A stretch of DNA of 64,000 nucleotides. It comes from Streptomyces sp. ML-6. GTDB lineage: Bacteria; Actinomycetota; Actinomycetes; Streptomycetales; Streptomycetaceae. Positions within the stretch are counted from its first letter, which is position 1. Every line of letters starts with the position of its first letter. The notes under the pieces are model-generated. The model searched no databases, was not told the origin of the DNA, and saw nothing but the letters and a program-made list of their open reading frames with translations. The DNA is taken from the NCBI RefSeq assembly GCF_030116705.1, contig NZ_JAOTIK010000001.1, forward strand, positions 5,794,501 to 5,858,500, read 5' to 3'. This document shows positions 1 to 8,623 of the stretch, one piece after another. The translations under genes and the position numbers were made by a program.

Positions 1-723
1 GTCACCGGCGACCTGACCTCCGCGTTCGACTTCGGGCGCGGGCGGCGCAGGCCCGACGTGGAGCAGCCGGCCGCCATCCCGCCGTTCAGCGGGCGCTGGT
101 CGCCGAAGCCGCCGGCCGTGCAGCAGATGCCGGTGCAGGAGCCCGGCACCCGCCCGGCCCGCCCGCTGCCGTACCAGCCGGACGCGCAGGCGAAGCTGGC
201 GGACGGCGCGGTACGGGTGGACCTCAGCAACACGGGCCGCTCGTCCGCACACTTCGCGCTGTACCCGTACGCGGGCGAGTTCCCCGTGCCGCAGCACCGG
301 GACGTGCGGGGCACGGACCGGTGGACGGTGCCGCTCGCCGGCGACGCGTACCGCTTCACGGTGACGGGGCCGAACGGTTTCCGGCGCGAGTTCGCCGGGC
401 CCGCGAAGGGCGGCGCGGCGGCCGGGGCCGAGGTCGCCTCGCGGATCGACGCCCACGGGCGGAACCTGCACCTCACCCTGCGCAACACAAGCAGCACGGT
501 GCTCACCTTCGTCGTGCGCCCCCTGGGGTACGTGGACGAGGCGGACCTGCGGGGCCGGTCCCGGACCGTCAAGGTCAAGCCGGGACGCAGCCGCACCGTG
601 GTGCACTCGGCGGCCGACGCGCACGGCTGGTACGACCTGGCCGTCACCGTCGAGGGGGACGACGCCTTCCGGCGCCGCCTGATGGGGCACATCGAGAACG
701 GCCGGGCGAGCGTCTCGGGCTGA
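1..723 (+). CDS. Phosphocholine-specific phospholipase C, C-terminal part (cut by window edge)
   Basis: Only the last 240 codons are present; the reading frame is open from base 1 and ends at TGA 721-723. The part seen carries two related beta-rich segments of about 90 residues (starting near AKLADGAVRVDLSNTG and AEVASRIDAHGRNLHLTLRN), which match the paired C-terminal domains (DUF756) of non-haemolytic, phosphate-regulated bacterial phospholipases C. Full-length enzymes are about 700 residues, begin with a Tat signal and are exported, so the catalytic phosphoesterase domain lies upstream of this window. The family cleaves phosphatidylcholine to diacylglycerol and phosphocholine outside the cell. 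No terminator hairpin was noticed directly after the stop. Confidence 0.85.
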   Translation, partial: VTGDLTSAFDFGRGRRRPDVEQPAAIPPFSGRWSPKPPAVQQMPVQEPGTRPARPLPYQPDAQAKLADGAVRVDLSNTGRSSAHFALYPYAGEFPVPQHRDVRGTDRWTVPLAGDAYRFTVTGPNGFRREFAGPAKGGAAAGAEVASRIDAHGRNLHLTLRNTSSTVLTFVVRPLGYVDEADLRGRSRTVKVKPGRSRTVVHSAADAHGWYDLAVTVEGDDAFRRRLMGHIENGRASVSG

Positions 724-777
724 CGTCGGGGCCCGACGGTGGGGCGCCGACGGACGGCTCGGCGCCCCGCCCGGAGC

Positions 778-830
778 CCATATGAGCCCGTATCAGCTGA
801 TATGTGCTCCGTATAAGCCCGTACGAGTCC
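778..830. promoter_or_regulatory. Repeat-rich putative operator upstream of the MMPL gene
   Basis: This AT-richer stretch holds a perfect 12-bp palindrome TATCAGCTGATA (791-802), nested in a wider CATAT...ATATG dyad. It also holds two copies of TATRAGCCCGTA (781-792 and 811-822). It lies about 140 bp before the exporter start and is unlike its GC-rich surroundings. This is what a regulator site for an efflux gene would look like, but no regulator gene is adjacent. Confidence 0.3.
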
Positions 831-965
831 CATGTGAATAAGGCCACGAAAGGGACAAAGGATCACGATCGGCTGCCAGAGTGACAGTCCTCAGGTCATG
901 TGCTCTTTGCGGGTAATTCATGTTTTGTCCCGGCGAAGGGCCACGAACCGGCAGGGAGCACGTCC

Positions 966-3188
966 GTGGCCGCCATCGCCCGCTGGTGCATCAGGCACCG
1001 CCTCATCGCCGTCCTCATCTGGCTCGTCGCCCTCGGCGGAGCAGCCACCGCGGCGGGATTCGCGGGTTCCGCGTACTCCAACGACTACGAGGTGCCCGGC
1101 ACGGAGTCCGGCCGGGCCACCGAACTCCTCGCGAACGGCTTCACCGACCTCGGCGGGGACACGGACACCATCGTCTGGCACACCACCGACTCCACCGTGC
1201 GGGCCGACGACGTCCGCCAGACGATGACCCGGACCCTGCACGAGGTCGAGGAACTGCCCGGGGTCGGCTCGGTCACCGGACCCTACGGGGCCGCCGGCGC
1301 CGGGCAGATCAGCGAGGACGGACGCACCGCCTACGCCACGGTCACCTTCGACCGGCAGGTCGACGACATCCCGGTGGCCCAGGCACAGGCCCTCGTCGAC
1401 ACCGCGAGGGCGGCGGCCGGCGAAGACCTCCGGGTGGAGGTGGGCGGCTCGGCGGTCGCCCTCACCGAAGCGCCGTCCGTCCATCTCGGTGAGGCCGTCG
1501 GCGTCGTCGTCGCGGCGGTCGTCCTGTTCCTCGCCTTCGGCTCGCTCGCCGCCAGCATGCTGCCCATCGCCACCGCCCTCGTCTCCGTCGGCACGGCCTA
1601 CGCGGGCATCGTGCTGCTCGGCCATCTGATGACCGTCGCCGACTTCGCCCCCATGCTGGGCATGCTGATCGGGCTCGGCGTCGGCATCGACTACGCGCTG
1701 TTCATCGTCACCAGACACCGCAGAGGGCTGCGCAGGGGTCTGACGGTCACCGAGGCGGCGCAGGACGCCGTCGCGACGACCGGCCGGGCGGTGGTCTTCG
1801 CCGGGGCCACGGTCTGCATCGCCCTGCTCGGCATGCTGATCCTGCGACTCGGCTTCCTCAACGGCGTGGCCGTCGCCGCCTCGCTCACCGTCGTCCTGAC
1901 CGTGGCCGCGTCCGTGACCCTGCTCCCCGCCCTGCTGTCCTTCATCGGGATGCGGGCCCTGAGCCGGCGCGAGCGGCGCGGACTCGCCGAGCACGGGCCG
2001 CAGCCCGAACTCCCCACCGGCTTCGCCGCCCGCTGGTCGGCCTTCGTCGAACGTCACCCCAAGCTGCTCGGCGGGATCGCCGCCGTGGTGATGCTGGTCC
2101 TGGCCCTGCCCACCTTCTCGCTCCACCTGGGCAGCGCCGACCAGGGCAACAACCCCGCCTCGTCCACCACCCGGAAGGCGTACGACCTGCTGGCCGACGG
2201 CTTCGGGCCGGGCGTCAACGGGCCGCTGACGATCGTCGCCCGGCTGGACGGGGCGGACGACCGGCTGGCGATGGACGGCCTGCCCGCCACGCTGCGGGCC
2301 ACCGAGGGCGTGGCCTCGGCCGCCCCGGTCACGTACAGCGCCGACGGCGAAACGGCCTTCGTCACCGTCGTCCCGAAGACGTCGCCGCAGTCGGAGCGGA
2401 CCAGCGAGCTGGTCGACCGGCTGCGCACGGACGTGCTGCCCCAGGCCTCGCAGAACACCTCGCTCCGGGCCCATGTCGGGGGAGTGACCGCGAGCTACGA
2501 CGACTTCGCCGGGATCATCGTCGGCAAGCTCCCGCTCTTCGTCGGCGTCGTCACGGGGCTCGGCTGTCTGCTCCTGCTGCTGGCCTTCCGGTCGATCGGC
2601 ATCCCGCTGAAGGCCGCGGCGATGAACGTGGCCGCCGTGGCCTCCTCGTTCGGGGTGGTTGTCGCGGTCTTCCAGTGGGGGTGGGGGAGCGAGCTGCTGG
2701 GGCTGGGCAGCGCGGGCCCCATCGAACCGTTCCTGCCGGTGATCATGGTGTCCGTGCTCTTCGGGCTGTCCATGGACTACCAGGTGTTCCTGGTGGGGCG
2801 GATGTACGAGGAGTGGCTGGAGACCGGCGACAACTGCCGGGCGGTCCGGGTCGGCCTCGCCGAGACCGGCCGGGTGATCAACTCCGCGGCGGTGATCATG
2901 ATTTCGGTCTTCCTCGCGTTCGTCCTCAGCGGGGACCGGGTCATCGCGATGTTCGGCATCGCGCTCGCCGCCGCCGTCGCCCTCGACGCCTTCGTCCTGC
3001 GCACGCTGCTGGTCCCGGCCCTGATGCATCTGCTGGGCGGGGCGAACTGGTGGCTGCCGCGTTGGCTGGACCGGCTGCTGCCGCGGATCAGCATCGAGCC
3101 TCCCGGTCGGCCGGTGCCGCATGCGAGGATCCCGCAGGCGGCACAACCGGCCGAGGATGGGGCGGTGGGGGCCGCGAAGACGATGTGA
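966..3188 (+). CDS. MMPL/RND-family membrane transporter
   Basis: A 740-residue inner-membrane protein of the MMPL (RND superfamily) type, which exports lipids or hydrophobic molecules using the proton gradient. It has the expected two-fold layout: one membrane helix, a periplasmic loop and a bundle of helices, then the same again. The two conserved transmembrane motifs containing Asp-Tyr are GVGIDYALF near residue 242 and GLSMDYQVF near residue 604; these Asp residues relay protons in the family. GTG 966 was chosen because AGGGAG lies 7 bases upstream and the protein then begins at the conserved ARWCIRHRL start; an in-frame upstream start at 900 would add 22 unlikely residues. The substrate cannot be told. 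It stands alone, with a putative operator at 778-830. Confidence 0.9.
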   Translation: MAAIARWCIRHRLIAVLIWLVALGGAATAAGFAGSAYSNDYEVPGTESGRATELLANGFTDLGGDTDTIVWHTTDSTVRADDVRQTMTRTLHEVEELPGVGSVTGPYGAAGAGQISEDGRTAYATVTFDRQVDDIPVAQAQALVDTARAAAGEDLRVEVGGSAVALTEAPSVHLGEAVGVVVAAVVLFLAFGSLAASMLPIATALVSVGTAYAGIVLLGHLMTVADFAPMLGMLIGLGVGIDYALFIVTRHRRGLRRGLTVTEAAQDAVATTGRAVVFAGATVCIALLGMLILRLGFLNGVAVAASLTVVLTVAASVTLLPALLSFIGMRALSRRERRGLAEHGPQPELPTGFAARWSAFVERHPKLLGGIAAVVMLVLALPTFSLHLGSADQGNNPASSTTRKAYDLLADGFGPGVNGPLTIVARLDGADDRLAMDGLPATLRATEGVASAAPVTYSADGETAFVTVVPKTSPQSERTSELVDRLRTDVLPQASQNTSLRAHVGGVTASYDDFAGIIVGKLPLFVGVVTGLGCLLLLLAFRSIGIPLKAAAMNVAAVASSFGVVVAVFQWGWGSELLGLGSAGPIEPFLPVIMVSVLFGLSMDYQVFLVGRMYEEWLETGDNCRAVRVGLAETGRVINSAAVIMISVFLAFVLSGDRVIAMFGIALAAAVALDAFVLRTLLVPALMHLLGGANWWLPRWLDRLLPRISIEPPGRPVPHARIPQAAQPAEDGAVGAAKTM

Positions 3189-3189
3189 G

Positions 3190-3252
3190 CGGTCCGAGAG
3201 GTCCGAGAGGTCCGAGAGGCCCGAGAGGCCCGAGAGATCCGAGAAGTCCGAG
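3190..3252 (+). repeat. Seven tandem 9-bp repeats between MMPL and GNAT genes
   Basis: Seven head-to-tail copies of GGTCCGAGA: three exact, two GGCCCGAGA, then GATCCGAGA and AGTCCGAGA. They start one base after the MMPL stop codon and end just before the ribosome binding site AGAAGGAG of the acetyltransferase gene. A 9-bp unit keeps the frame, so the array could once have been coding. Confidence 0.85.
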
Positions 3253-3262
3253 AAGGAGCACG

Positions 3263-3817
3263 ATGTTCGCGATATCCCTGGGTGACGACGGAGCGGAACT
3301 GCGTCCGCTGGAGATCTGGCAGGCACAGGAGTTCCTCGCCCACATGGACCGGGCCCGGGAACTCGTCGATCCCTGGATCCCCTTCGCTTCCTTCGCCACC
3401 GACCTGGAGTCGGCGCGCGCCCTGCTCGGCAGGTACGCGGAGAAGCAGGCGGCCGACACGGGCCGGATCTACGGCATCTGGCTGGACGGCACGCTGGTCG
3501 GCGGCGTCCTGTTCCGGATCTTCGACGCGGAGTCGGGGAACTGCGAGGTCGGCTGCTGGCTCGAACCGGCGGCGCAGGGGCGCGGCCTGATCACCCGGGC
3601 CTCACGGAAGCTGATCGACTGGGCGGTGTACGAGCGCGGCATGCACCGGGTGGAATGGATCGCCTCCGCCGCGAACCGGCGCAGCGTCGCCGTGGCCGAG
3701 CGGCTCGGCATGAAGCGCGACGGGGTGCTGCGCGAGAGCTACCCGTACCGGGGCGAGCGGCACGACTCGGAGATCTGGTCCGTGCTGGCCCCGGAGTGGC
3801 GGGCGCGGAAGGACTGA
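3263..3817 (+). CDS. GNAT acetyltransferase, RimJ/RimL type
   Basis: A 184-residue GNAT-fold protein that transfers acetyl from acetyl-CoA to an amino group. The central WLDGTLVGGVLFRIFD strand and the GCWLEPAAQGRGLITRA acetyl-CoA loop (Q/R-x-x-G-x-G/A-like) are visible, followed by the HRVEWIASAANRRSVAVAERLG segment typical of ribosomal-protein N-acetyltransferases and their relatives. The ATG at 3263 has AGAAGGAG 5 bases upstream. The gene follows the MMPL gene by 74 bp and may be cotranscribed with it through the tandem repeat; a hairpin at 3825-3856 ends the unit. The actual acceptor is unknown. Confidence 0.85.
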   Translation: MFAISLGDDGAELRPLEIWQAQEFLAHMDRARELVDPWIPFASFATDLESARALLGRYAEKQAADTGRIYGIWLDGTLVGGVLFRIFDAESGNCEVGCWLEPAAQGRGLITRASRKLIDWAVYERGMHRVEWIASAANRRSVAVAERLGMKRDGVLRESYPYRGERHDSEIWSVLAPEWRARKD

Positions 3818-3824
3818 GGGCGGG

Positions 3825-3856
3825 GGCGCGGCGCACCGTCGAACGGGCGCCGCGCC
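3825..3856 (+). terminator. Hairpin terminator after GNAT gene
   Basis: A perfect 10-bp inverted repeat (3825-3834 with 3847-3856, GGCGCGGCGC/GCGCCGCGCC) with a 12-base loop, starting 7 bases after the stop codon. There is no long T tract, as is usual in Streptomyces. Confidence 0.6.
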
Positions 3857-3987
3857 TTGCCGGCTCATCTGTGCCGGGTTGCCTTCCCGGCGTGCCGTCC
3901 CACGGGCGCGGCGTCTTGCCGGCTGATCTGCTCCGGGCCGCCTCCCCGCCCCACGAGTGCCGCGCCTCCCCGGCTCACCTGCTCCGG
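3847..3987. repeat. Three degenerate 30-31 bp direct repeats at the 3' end of the NACHT gene
   Basis: Copies at 3847-3877, 3906-3936 and 3958-3987 share the core CGCGYCTTGCCGGCTSATCTG with scattered changes. The third copy contains the stop codon (3975-3977) of the minus-strand NACHT gene, so the gene's last codons and stop have been duplicated downstream of it. Confidence 0.75.
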
Positions 3988-6605
3988 ACCGTCTGCGCCC
4001 GCTGCGCCCCGGCACCGAACCTGGCCGGCGCGTACTTGCGCTGGTGCTCGCGGTAGGAGCGGGCGAGGTGGTGCTGGAGCCGGACGTGGCGGAACTGGTA
4101 CACCGCGCCGGCCCGGCGCAGTACGCCCCGGCGGTAGGCGTCGTCCAGGAAGGCCGACGTGTCCCGGGGCAGCTTGCCGGTCAACGGCAGCCACACCCGT
4201 GCCAGGACCAGCCACCGCCCCCAGGCGGTGAACGAGAGCGCGTACGAGCACGTGCCGCCGAGCCCGCCGACGGCGCCGATGACGATCCCGTCCTCCGTCC
4301 TCCAGATCAGGGGTCCGAGGATTCCGTCGAGCAGGTCGGTGAACAGATGCCCGCCGACCGCGATCGTCGCGGTGAGCATCGGCGCCAGTACGAGAACCTG
4401 CCGGACCACCGTCGCGCGGTTCGAGGCCAGCAGACCGGCCGGGGTCGCCGCGGAGGCCACGTCCAGCGGTGCTTCGAGGGCGGCCAGGAGCCCGAAGACC
4501 AGTCCGGCGCCCGCCCCGAAGATCAGCCCGAGGACCAGCATGTTGATGAGCGTTCTCCTGATCACCAGCTCGTCCGTGAGCGGGATTTCGTGGAACAGCC
4601 AGCTCTGGAGGGTGAAGGCGGACGCGCATCCGACGCCCATCACGGATCCGCCCAGCAGAACGGCGCCGAACCGGGCGACGAACGTACGGACCGGTCTGCG
4701 GCCGACGCCGGCGCCCGCGCCGGGCAACCGCAGCCGCAGTCGTACCCGGGCCGGTTCGAAGGCCGTGGTGCCGAACCGGGCCAGGACCGCGTGGACGCAC
4801 CCGAAGGCGAGACCGGCGGCCACTCCCAGCAAACCGCCCAGCAGGAGACCCTGACCGATCGGGAACGGCAGGTTGACCAGGTTGATGAGCCACTCGGAGA
4901 GGGTGACGCAGAGCGCCGACGCCACCACCACCGACAACAGCCGCGTGGACAGCCGCAGCGAGTCGCCGATCCGCCACCACGCGAGGTCCTGCTGGTCGCG
5001 GTCGAGCCGGGCCAGGTGGTGGGCGAGGTAGCCGAGCCAGCGCTCGGCGCGCTCCGGATCGCGGTGCCGCTCCCGGTGACCGGTGGCGCTCCGCTCGGCG
5101 ACGCGACGCCGGTAGACCGTCGGCACGAAGCCCGCCAGCAGATGCTCCTCCAGGGAGTTCTCGTCGGGGAAGAGTTCGGTGTCCAGCAGCTCGACGGGAT
5201 TCCGGTCGGGCGCCTCGCTGTACATCGTCCGCGCCAGGATGATCATGAGCGGGGTGCTCAGGACCCTGGCCAGAGGGGTGGTTTCCCCACCCTCCCGGGC
5301 GCGCAGTTCCTCCAGCACGGGGGCCCAGACCGCCGTGCTCCCGCCGTCGCCGTGGGGGACCGGCCGGGCCGTCCGGGGCAGGTAGTCGTCGAGGTCATCG
5401 AGGGTGAGGTCGGTCAGTTCGAGACCGGCGGCCCAGACCAGCGGGGCCCCGGCCTCCCGGACGGCCTCGGCGAACTCGTCGCGCCGGCTGGTCAGGACGA
5501 GCGGGATCGAGGTGGAGTTGAGTTCCTCCAGGGCCGTGCTCCGCAGCCCTTCCGCGATCTCGTCGAAGCCGTCCAGGACCGGCAGCACGAGATCCTTGTC
5601 GACCAGCGCGGTGGCCAGCGTCGACCCGTCGGGCGCCCGACGGGTGAGATGGGGGTGGTCGCGCACCAGCCGGTCGATCAGCCAGTCCCGCAGCGCGACG
5701 GCCGTGGGGTCCCAGGAACCGACGCCGAAGATCACCGGCACCCGGTCGTGCGGTGCCCGGGTCTCCAACCGGTCCAGGACGAACCTGATCGTCAGGATCG
5801 ACTTGCCGGACCCGGCCCGGCCGAGAACCACCAGCCGCTCCGAGCCGATCCGCCGGTAGACCTCCGCCACACTGCCGAGGTCGCCGCTCAGGTCCATCAG
5901 GCCCGGCGTCGCTCCCGGCGGCAACCGCTGGATGTTCACCGAATGGTCGGTCAGGGAATCGGGCGCGTCCTGCCAGCGCACCGGCAACGGGAACGGGTCG
6001 TGGACCCGGCGGTGTTCCTCCTCGCGTTGCCAACGGCGCCTGATCTCCTGCGCCAGTTCGTCGGCGGCGGCGAGGAGGGGGCCGCGTAACGGCGACGCGA
6101 AACGATCGGCCCCGGATCCCGGGCCGGACTTCCTCCGGGAAGCCGCCCCGGAACCGGGCCCGGATCCCCGTTCGGATTCCTGAGCCGGGTCCTGATCCGA
6201 TTCCCGAGCCGATTCCTGACCGGATTCCTGCTCAAGGCCCTGCCTGGAATTCTGCGCGGGAACGGATGCGGTCACGGTACTCGTCGCGGTAATCGTCGAG
6301 GAATCCGCAGCAGAATTCTCAGCGGAACTCGATGAGGGGGACTCGTCAGCCGGTTCGGAATCCCCGGAATCCGGCCCGCTCCGCGTTCCCGCGAGCAAGG
6401 CCACGAGTTTCTGGCGGTCCTCGGGTCCGGCCTCCAGGGCGTCCGCCAGCAGGTTCACCGTTCCCAGCCGGTGATCGCTGGATCTGCCCGTCTCCAGTCT
6501 GCGGATGGTGCGCACGCTCACCCCGGACCGTTCCGCCGTCTGTTCCTGCGTCAGTCCCGACCGGGTGCGCAGCCGACGCAACAACGTGCCCAGCTGATCC
6601 GCCAC
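3975..6605 (-). CDS. HTH-NACHT ATPase with six C-terminal membrane helices
   Basis: An 876-residue multidomain protein. Residues 1-60 form an XRE/Cro-type helix-turn-helix (LTQEQTAERSGVSVRTIRRLE). Residues 75-165 are a Ser/Glu/Gly-rich low-complexity linker. Residues 250-400 are a NACHT nucleotide-binding domain with Walker A GRAGSGKS (262-269) and Walker B LVLPVLDGFDEI (339-350). About six hydrophobic helices fill residues 590-820. NACHT proteins are STAND switches; bacterial members act in phage defence or transcription control, and HTH-NACHT-membrane forms are common in Streptomyces without a settled role. The start is ATG 6605. The gene stands alone, with a palindrome about 50 bp upstream (6657-6678) that could be its own operator. 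Substrate and output are unknown. Confidence 0.85.
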   Translation of the reverse strand: MADQLGTLLRRLRTRSGLTQEQTAERSGVSVRTIRRLETGRSSDHRLGTVNLLADALEAGPEDRQKLVALLAGTRSGPDSGDSEPADESPSSSSAENSAADSSTITATSTVTASVPAQNSRQGLEQESGQESARESDQDPAQESERGSGPGSGAASRRKSGPGSGADRFASPLRGPLLAAADELAQEIRRRWQREEEHRRVHDPFPLPVRWQDAPDSLTDHSVNIQRLPPGATPGLMDLSGDLGSVAEVYRRIGSERLVVLGRAGSGKSILTIRFVLDRLETRAPHDRVPVIFGVGSWDPTAVALRDWLIDRLVRDHPHLTRRAPDGSTLATALVDKDLVLPVLDGFDEIAEGLRSTALEELNSTSIPLVLTSRRDEFAEAVREAGAPLVWAAGLELTDLTLDDLDDYLPRTARPVPHGDGGSTAVWAPVLEELRAREGGETTPLARVLSTPLMIILARTMYSEAPDRNPVELLDTELFPDENSLEEHLLAGFVPTVYRRRVAERSATGHRERHRDPERAERWLGYLAHHLARLDRDQQDLAWWRIGDSLRLSTRLLSVVVASALCVTLSEWLINLVNLPFPIGQGLLLGGLLGVAAGLAFGCVHAVLARFGTTAFEPARVRLRLRLPGAGAGVGRRPVRTFVARFGAVLLGGSVMGVGCASAFTLQSWLFHEIPLTDELVIRRTLINMLVLGLIFGAGAGLVFGLLAALEAPLDVASAATPAGLLASNRATVVRQVLVLAPMLTATIAVGGHLFTDLLDGILGPLIWRTEDGIVIGAVGGLGGTCSYALSFTAWGRWLVLARVWLPLTGKLPRDTSAFLDDAYRRGVLRRAGAVYQFRHVRLQHHLARSYREHQRKYAPARFGAGAQRAQTVRSR

Positions 6606-6907
6606 TTGGACATCCTCTCCACCACCGAGCGCGGCCGGTCATGAGCCTACCGTGACGACCGGTCATGCATGGCCGGTCGTATGGCCTGTTCCCCGAGCAG
6701 CGTGAACTCCACGATCAGTGGTGCCCGGTCGGTGCGCCGACGCGGGGCGGTGCACTTCGCAGGATCTCCGAGAAGCAGAGGGAACACGCGGCCGGCCGAC
6801 GGCGGATCGTCGACGGGCCGGGGCGGACCACAGGGCCCGGACGGGCCCGGCGCCGGACCTGATCGCCTCTCATGAATTTCTCCTGCTGCGACACATGAGG
6901 AGTTGAC
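6606..6907. other. Intergenic region between the NACHT gene and a small membrane-protein gene
   Basis: About 300 bp separating divergent genes. It holds a palindrome cluster near 6633-6678 and must carry promoters for both sides. I see no convincing gene in 6690-6895; the short open frames there lack a ribosome binding site. Confidence 0.5.
6633..6678. promoter_or_regulatory. Putative operator for the HTH-NACHT protein
   Basis: A 22-bp dyad at 6657-6678 (GACCGG-N10-CCGGTC, inner bases TCATGCATGG, which are nearly symmetric) is preceded by a further half-like copy GGCCGGTCATGA at 6633-6644. It lies 52 bp upstream of the ATG of the NACHT gene, whose product has an N-terminal HTH, so autoregulation is a reasonable inference. 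Confidence 0.4.
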
Positions 6908-7132
6908 ATGGCATATCGGTTCTGGTGCGGCGAATGCGGTTTCAAGACGCCGTGGGTCAGTGAGTCCCAGGGGGCGGACCGCCAGCTCGACCACTACGAG
7001 AAACAGCACCCCGGAATTCCCCCCGGCGGCCACGTGGAGGTCAACCGGAAGAACCCGGAGGGCGGCGGATGCCTCCAGGTGCTGGGAATCGTCGTCCTTC
7101 TGCTGATCATCGCGGCCGCCTGTCAGCGATAG
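6908..7132 (+). CDS. Small zinc-ribbon-like membrane protein
   Basis: A 74-residue protein. The N-terminus (FWCGECGFKTPW) has a Cys-x2-Cys pair and a following H-x3-H segment (HYEKQHPG), suggesting a small metal-binding knuckle. The C-terminus (LQVLGIVVLLLIIAAAC) is a single hydrophobic helix. The ATG at 6908 has GAGGAG 5 bases upstream. Similar short proteins with a CGECG motif and HYxxxHPG occur widely in Streptomyces as hypothetical proteins. It lies about 100 bp before a secreted serine hydrolase gene in the same direction. The function is unknown; a membrane-anchored regulatory or assembly role is only a guess. Confidence 0.7.
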   Translation: MAYRFWCGECGFKTPWVSESQGADRQLDHYEKQHPGIPPGGHVEVNRKNPEGGGCLQVLGIVVLLLIIAAACQR

Positions 7133-7230
7133 GGGTTTCGGCCCGTCCGTTTTCGCCCGGAGTCCGGAACGAATCCGGCTTCCACCGAACAGCTGGAATG
7201 ACCGACCGACTGAGAGGGACAGAAAAGAAA

Positions 7231-8493
7231 ATGAGCATGCGTGATGTTTCCGGGGCTCGTATCCCGACGGACACCGGGGCCGTGGGTGGCGACGGCGCGG
7301 CCCGGCGCCCCTCGCCGACGCGCGGGTACTGGCGCCGGCTGCTGCCGGCGGCCACCGCGGTCTGCCTCCTGATGACCGGGGCCAGCACGGCCGTCGCCGC
7401 CGCCCCGTCCACCGGCACCTCGTCCACCGGCTCCCCGGCCGCCGCCCAGACCCCGGCCGACATCCTGCAGGCCGGGGCCCGGCAGGGGGTCGCCGACGGG
7501 TACCCGGGCGTGATCGGCATGGTCCGGCAGGGCGACACCACCCAGTACGTGCACGCGGGCGTCGGCGACCGCGCCACCAAGGGGCCCGCGGATCCGAAGG
7601 CCAAGTTCCGGATCGGCAGCAACACCAAGGCGTTCGTCTCCACCGTGCTGCTCCAACTGGAGGGCGAGAAGAAGCTCTCGCTGGACGACACCGTCGACCG
7701 GTGGCTGCCGGGTGCGGCCGCCGCCAACGGCTACGACGGCTCGAAGATCACGATCCGTCAGCTGCTCAACCACACCTCGGGCCTGCCCGACTACTTCAAG
7801 TCCCTGCAGATCAACGGGCCGTACTTCCTCAACACCAACCCGAGGGAGGTCTACCCGCCGCAGAACCTGGTCGACGTCGCCCTCGGCATGCGCGCGCCGA
7901 CCGCCGAGCCGGGCGAGAAGTTCGAGTACTCCAACACCAACTACGTACTCGCGGGCATGGTGATCAAGGCCGTCACCGGTGAGGACGCGGCCACCCAGAT
8001 CCAGCGGCGCATCATCGAACCGCTCGGTCTGCGCGACACCAGCTTCCCCACGTCCGACCCCGCGCTTTACGGCAACTACCTCCATGGTTACGTGATCCGG
8101 GCGATCCTCATCGGCGATGGAACGGTCTCCAACGTGCAGGTCTTCGGGAGCGCCGGGGCCATGGTGTCGACCATGGACGACCTGGCCGCGTTCTCCCGGG
8201 CGCTGCTGACCGGAAAGCTCCTGGCGCCCGCGCAGATGACCGAGCTCAAGACCACCGTCCCGGTGAGCGGCGACATGGGGTACGGGCTGGGCATCAGGCA
8301 GGTGAAGCTGCCCTGCGGGAAGTCGGCCTGGGGGCACAGCGGCGCGGTGCTCGGCTACTTCAGCGCGTGGCTGAGCAGTGAGGACGGCACCGAGCAGGTG
8401 GCGCACGCGAACAACGAGTTCCATCTGCTCGGCGGCACGCCGGGGCAGGCCCACACGGGCAAGGCCATGACGGATGCGTTCTGCGCGCTCTGA
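7231..8493 (+). CDS. Secreted serine beta-lactamase/D-alanyl-D-alanine carboxypeptidase family protein
   Basis: A 420-residue exported protein of the beta-lactamase/transpeptidase fold (Pfam Beta-lactamase). A Sec/Tat-like signal runs over residues 25-55 (twin Arg in GYWRRLLPAATAVCLL, then small residues). The three active-site boxes are intact: S130-N-T-K133 (nucleophile and general base), Y233-S-N and H369-S-G. It probably acts on peptidoglycan stems or D-peptides as a DD-peptidase or esterase rather than as a resistance beta-lactamase; sequence alone cannot decide. The ATG at 7231 follows an AGAAAAGAAA stretch, a weak ribosome site. A strong terminator follows at 8528-8570. Confidence 0.88.
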   Translation: MSMRDVSGARIPTDTGAVGGDGAARRPSPTRGYWRRLLPAATAVCLLMTGASTAVAAAPSTGTSSTGSPAAAQTPADILQAGARQGVADGYPGVIGMVRQGDTTQYVHAGVGDRATKGPADPKAKFRIGSNTKAFVSTVLLQLEGEKKLSLDDTVDRWLPGAAAANGYDGSKITIRQLLNHTSGLPDYFKSLQINGPYFLNTNPREVYPPQNLVDVALGMRAPTAEPGEKFEYSNTNYVLAGMVIKAVTGEDAATQIQRRIIEPLGLRDTSFPTSDPALYGNYLHGYVIRAILIGDGTVSNVQVFGSAGAMVSTMDDLAAFSRALLTGKLLAPAQMTELKTTVPVSGDMGYGLGIRQVKLPCGKSAWGHSGAVLGYFSAWLSSEDGTEQVAHANNEFHLLGGTPGQAHTGKAMTDAFCAL

Positions 8494-8527
8494 GCACCGC
8501 GACCGGAAGGGCGCTTCCCGCGCGACC

Positions 8528-8570
8528 GGGTCGTTGACGCGGCCCGGCGGCCGGGCCGCGTCAACGACCC
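8528..8570 (+). terminator. Strong 20-bp hairpin terminator
   Basis: A perfect 20-bp inverted repeat (8528-8547 with 8551-8570) with a 3-base CGG loop, 34 bp after the serine hydrolase stop. It separates that gene from the esterase gene. Confidence 0.85.
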
Positions 8571-8623
8571 CGACCGACCCCCACTCACCCGTGAGAGCCA
8601 TCCGCTCTCGGAGAGGACACCCT

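Noticed and set aside
918..3326. Very long open frame on the minus strand opposite the MMPL gene
   Set aside because: It is an antisense shadow common in high-GC DNA; its protein is low-complexity and Gly/Arg/Asp-rich, and the plus strand has a clear transporter.
6663..6875. Small open frames between the NACHT gene and 6908
   Set aside because: Several overlap in different frames, none has a ribosome site or a conserved-looking product.
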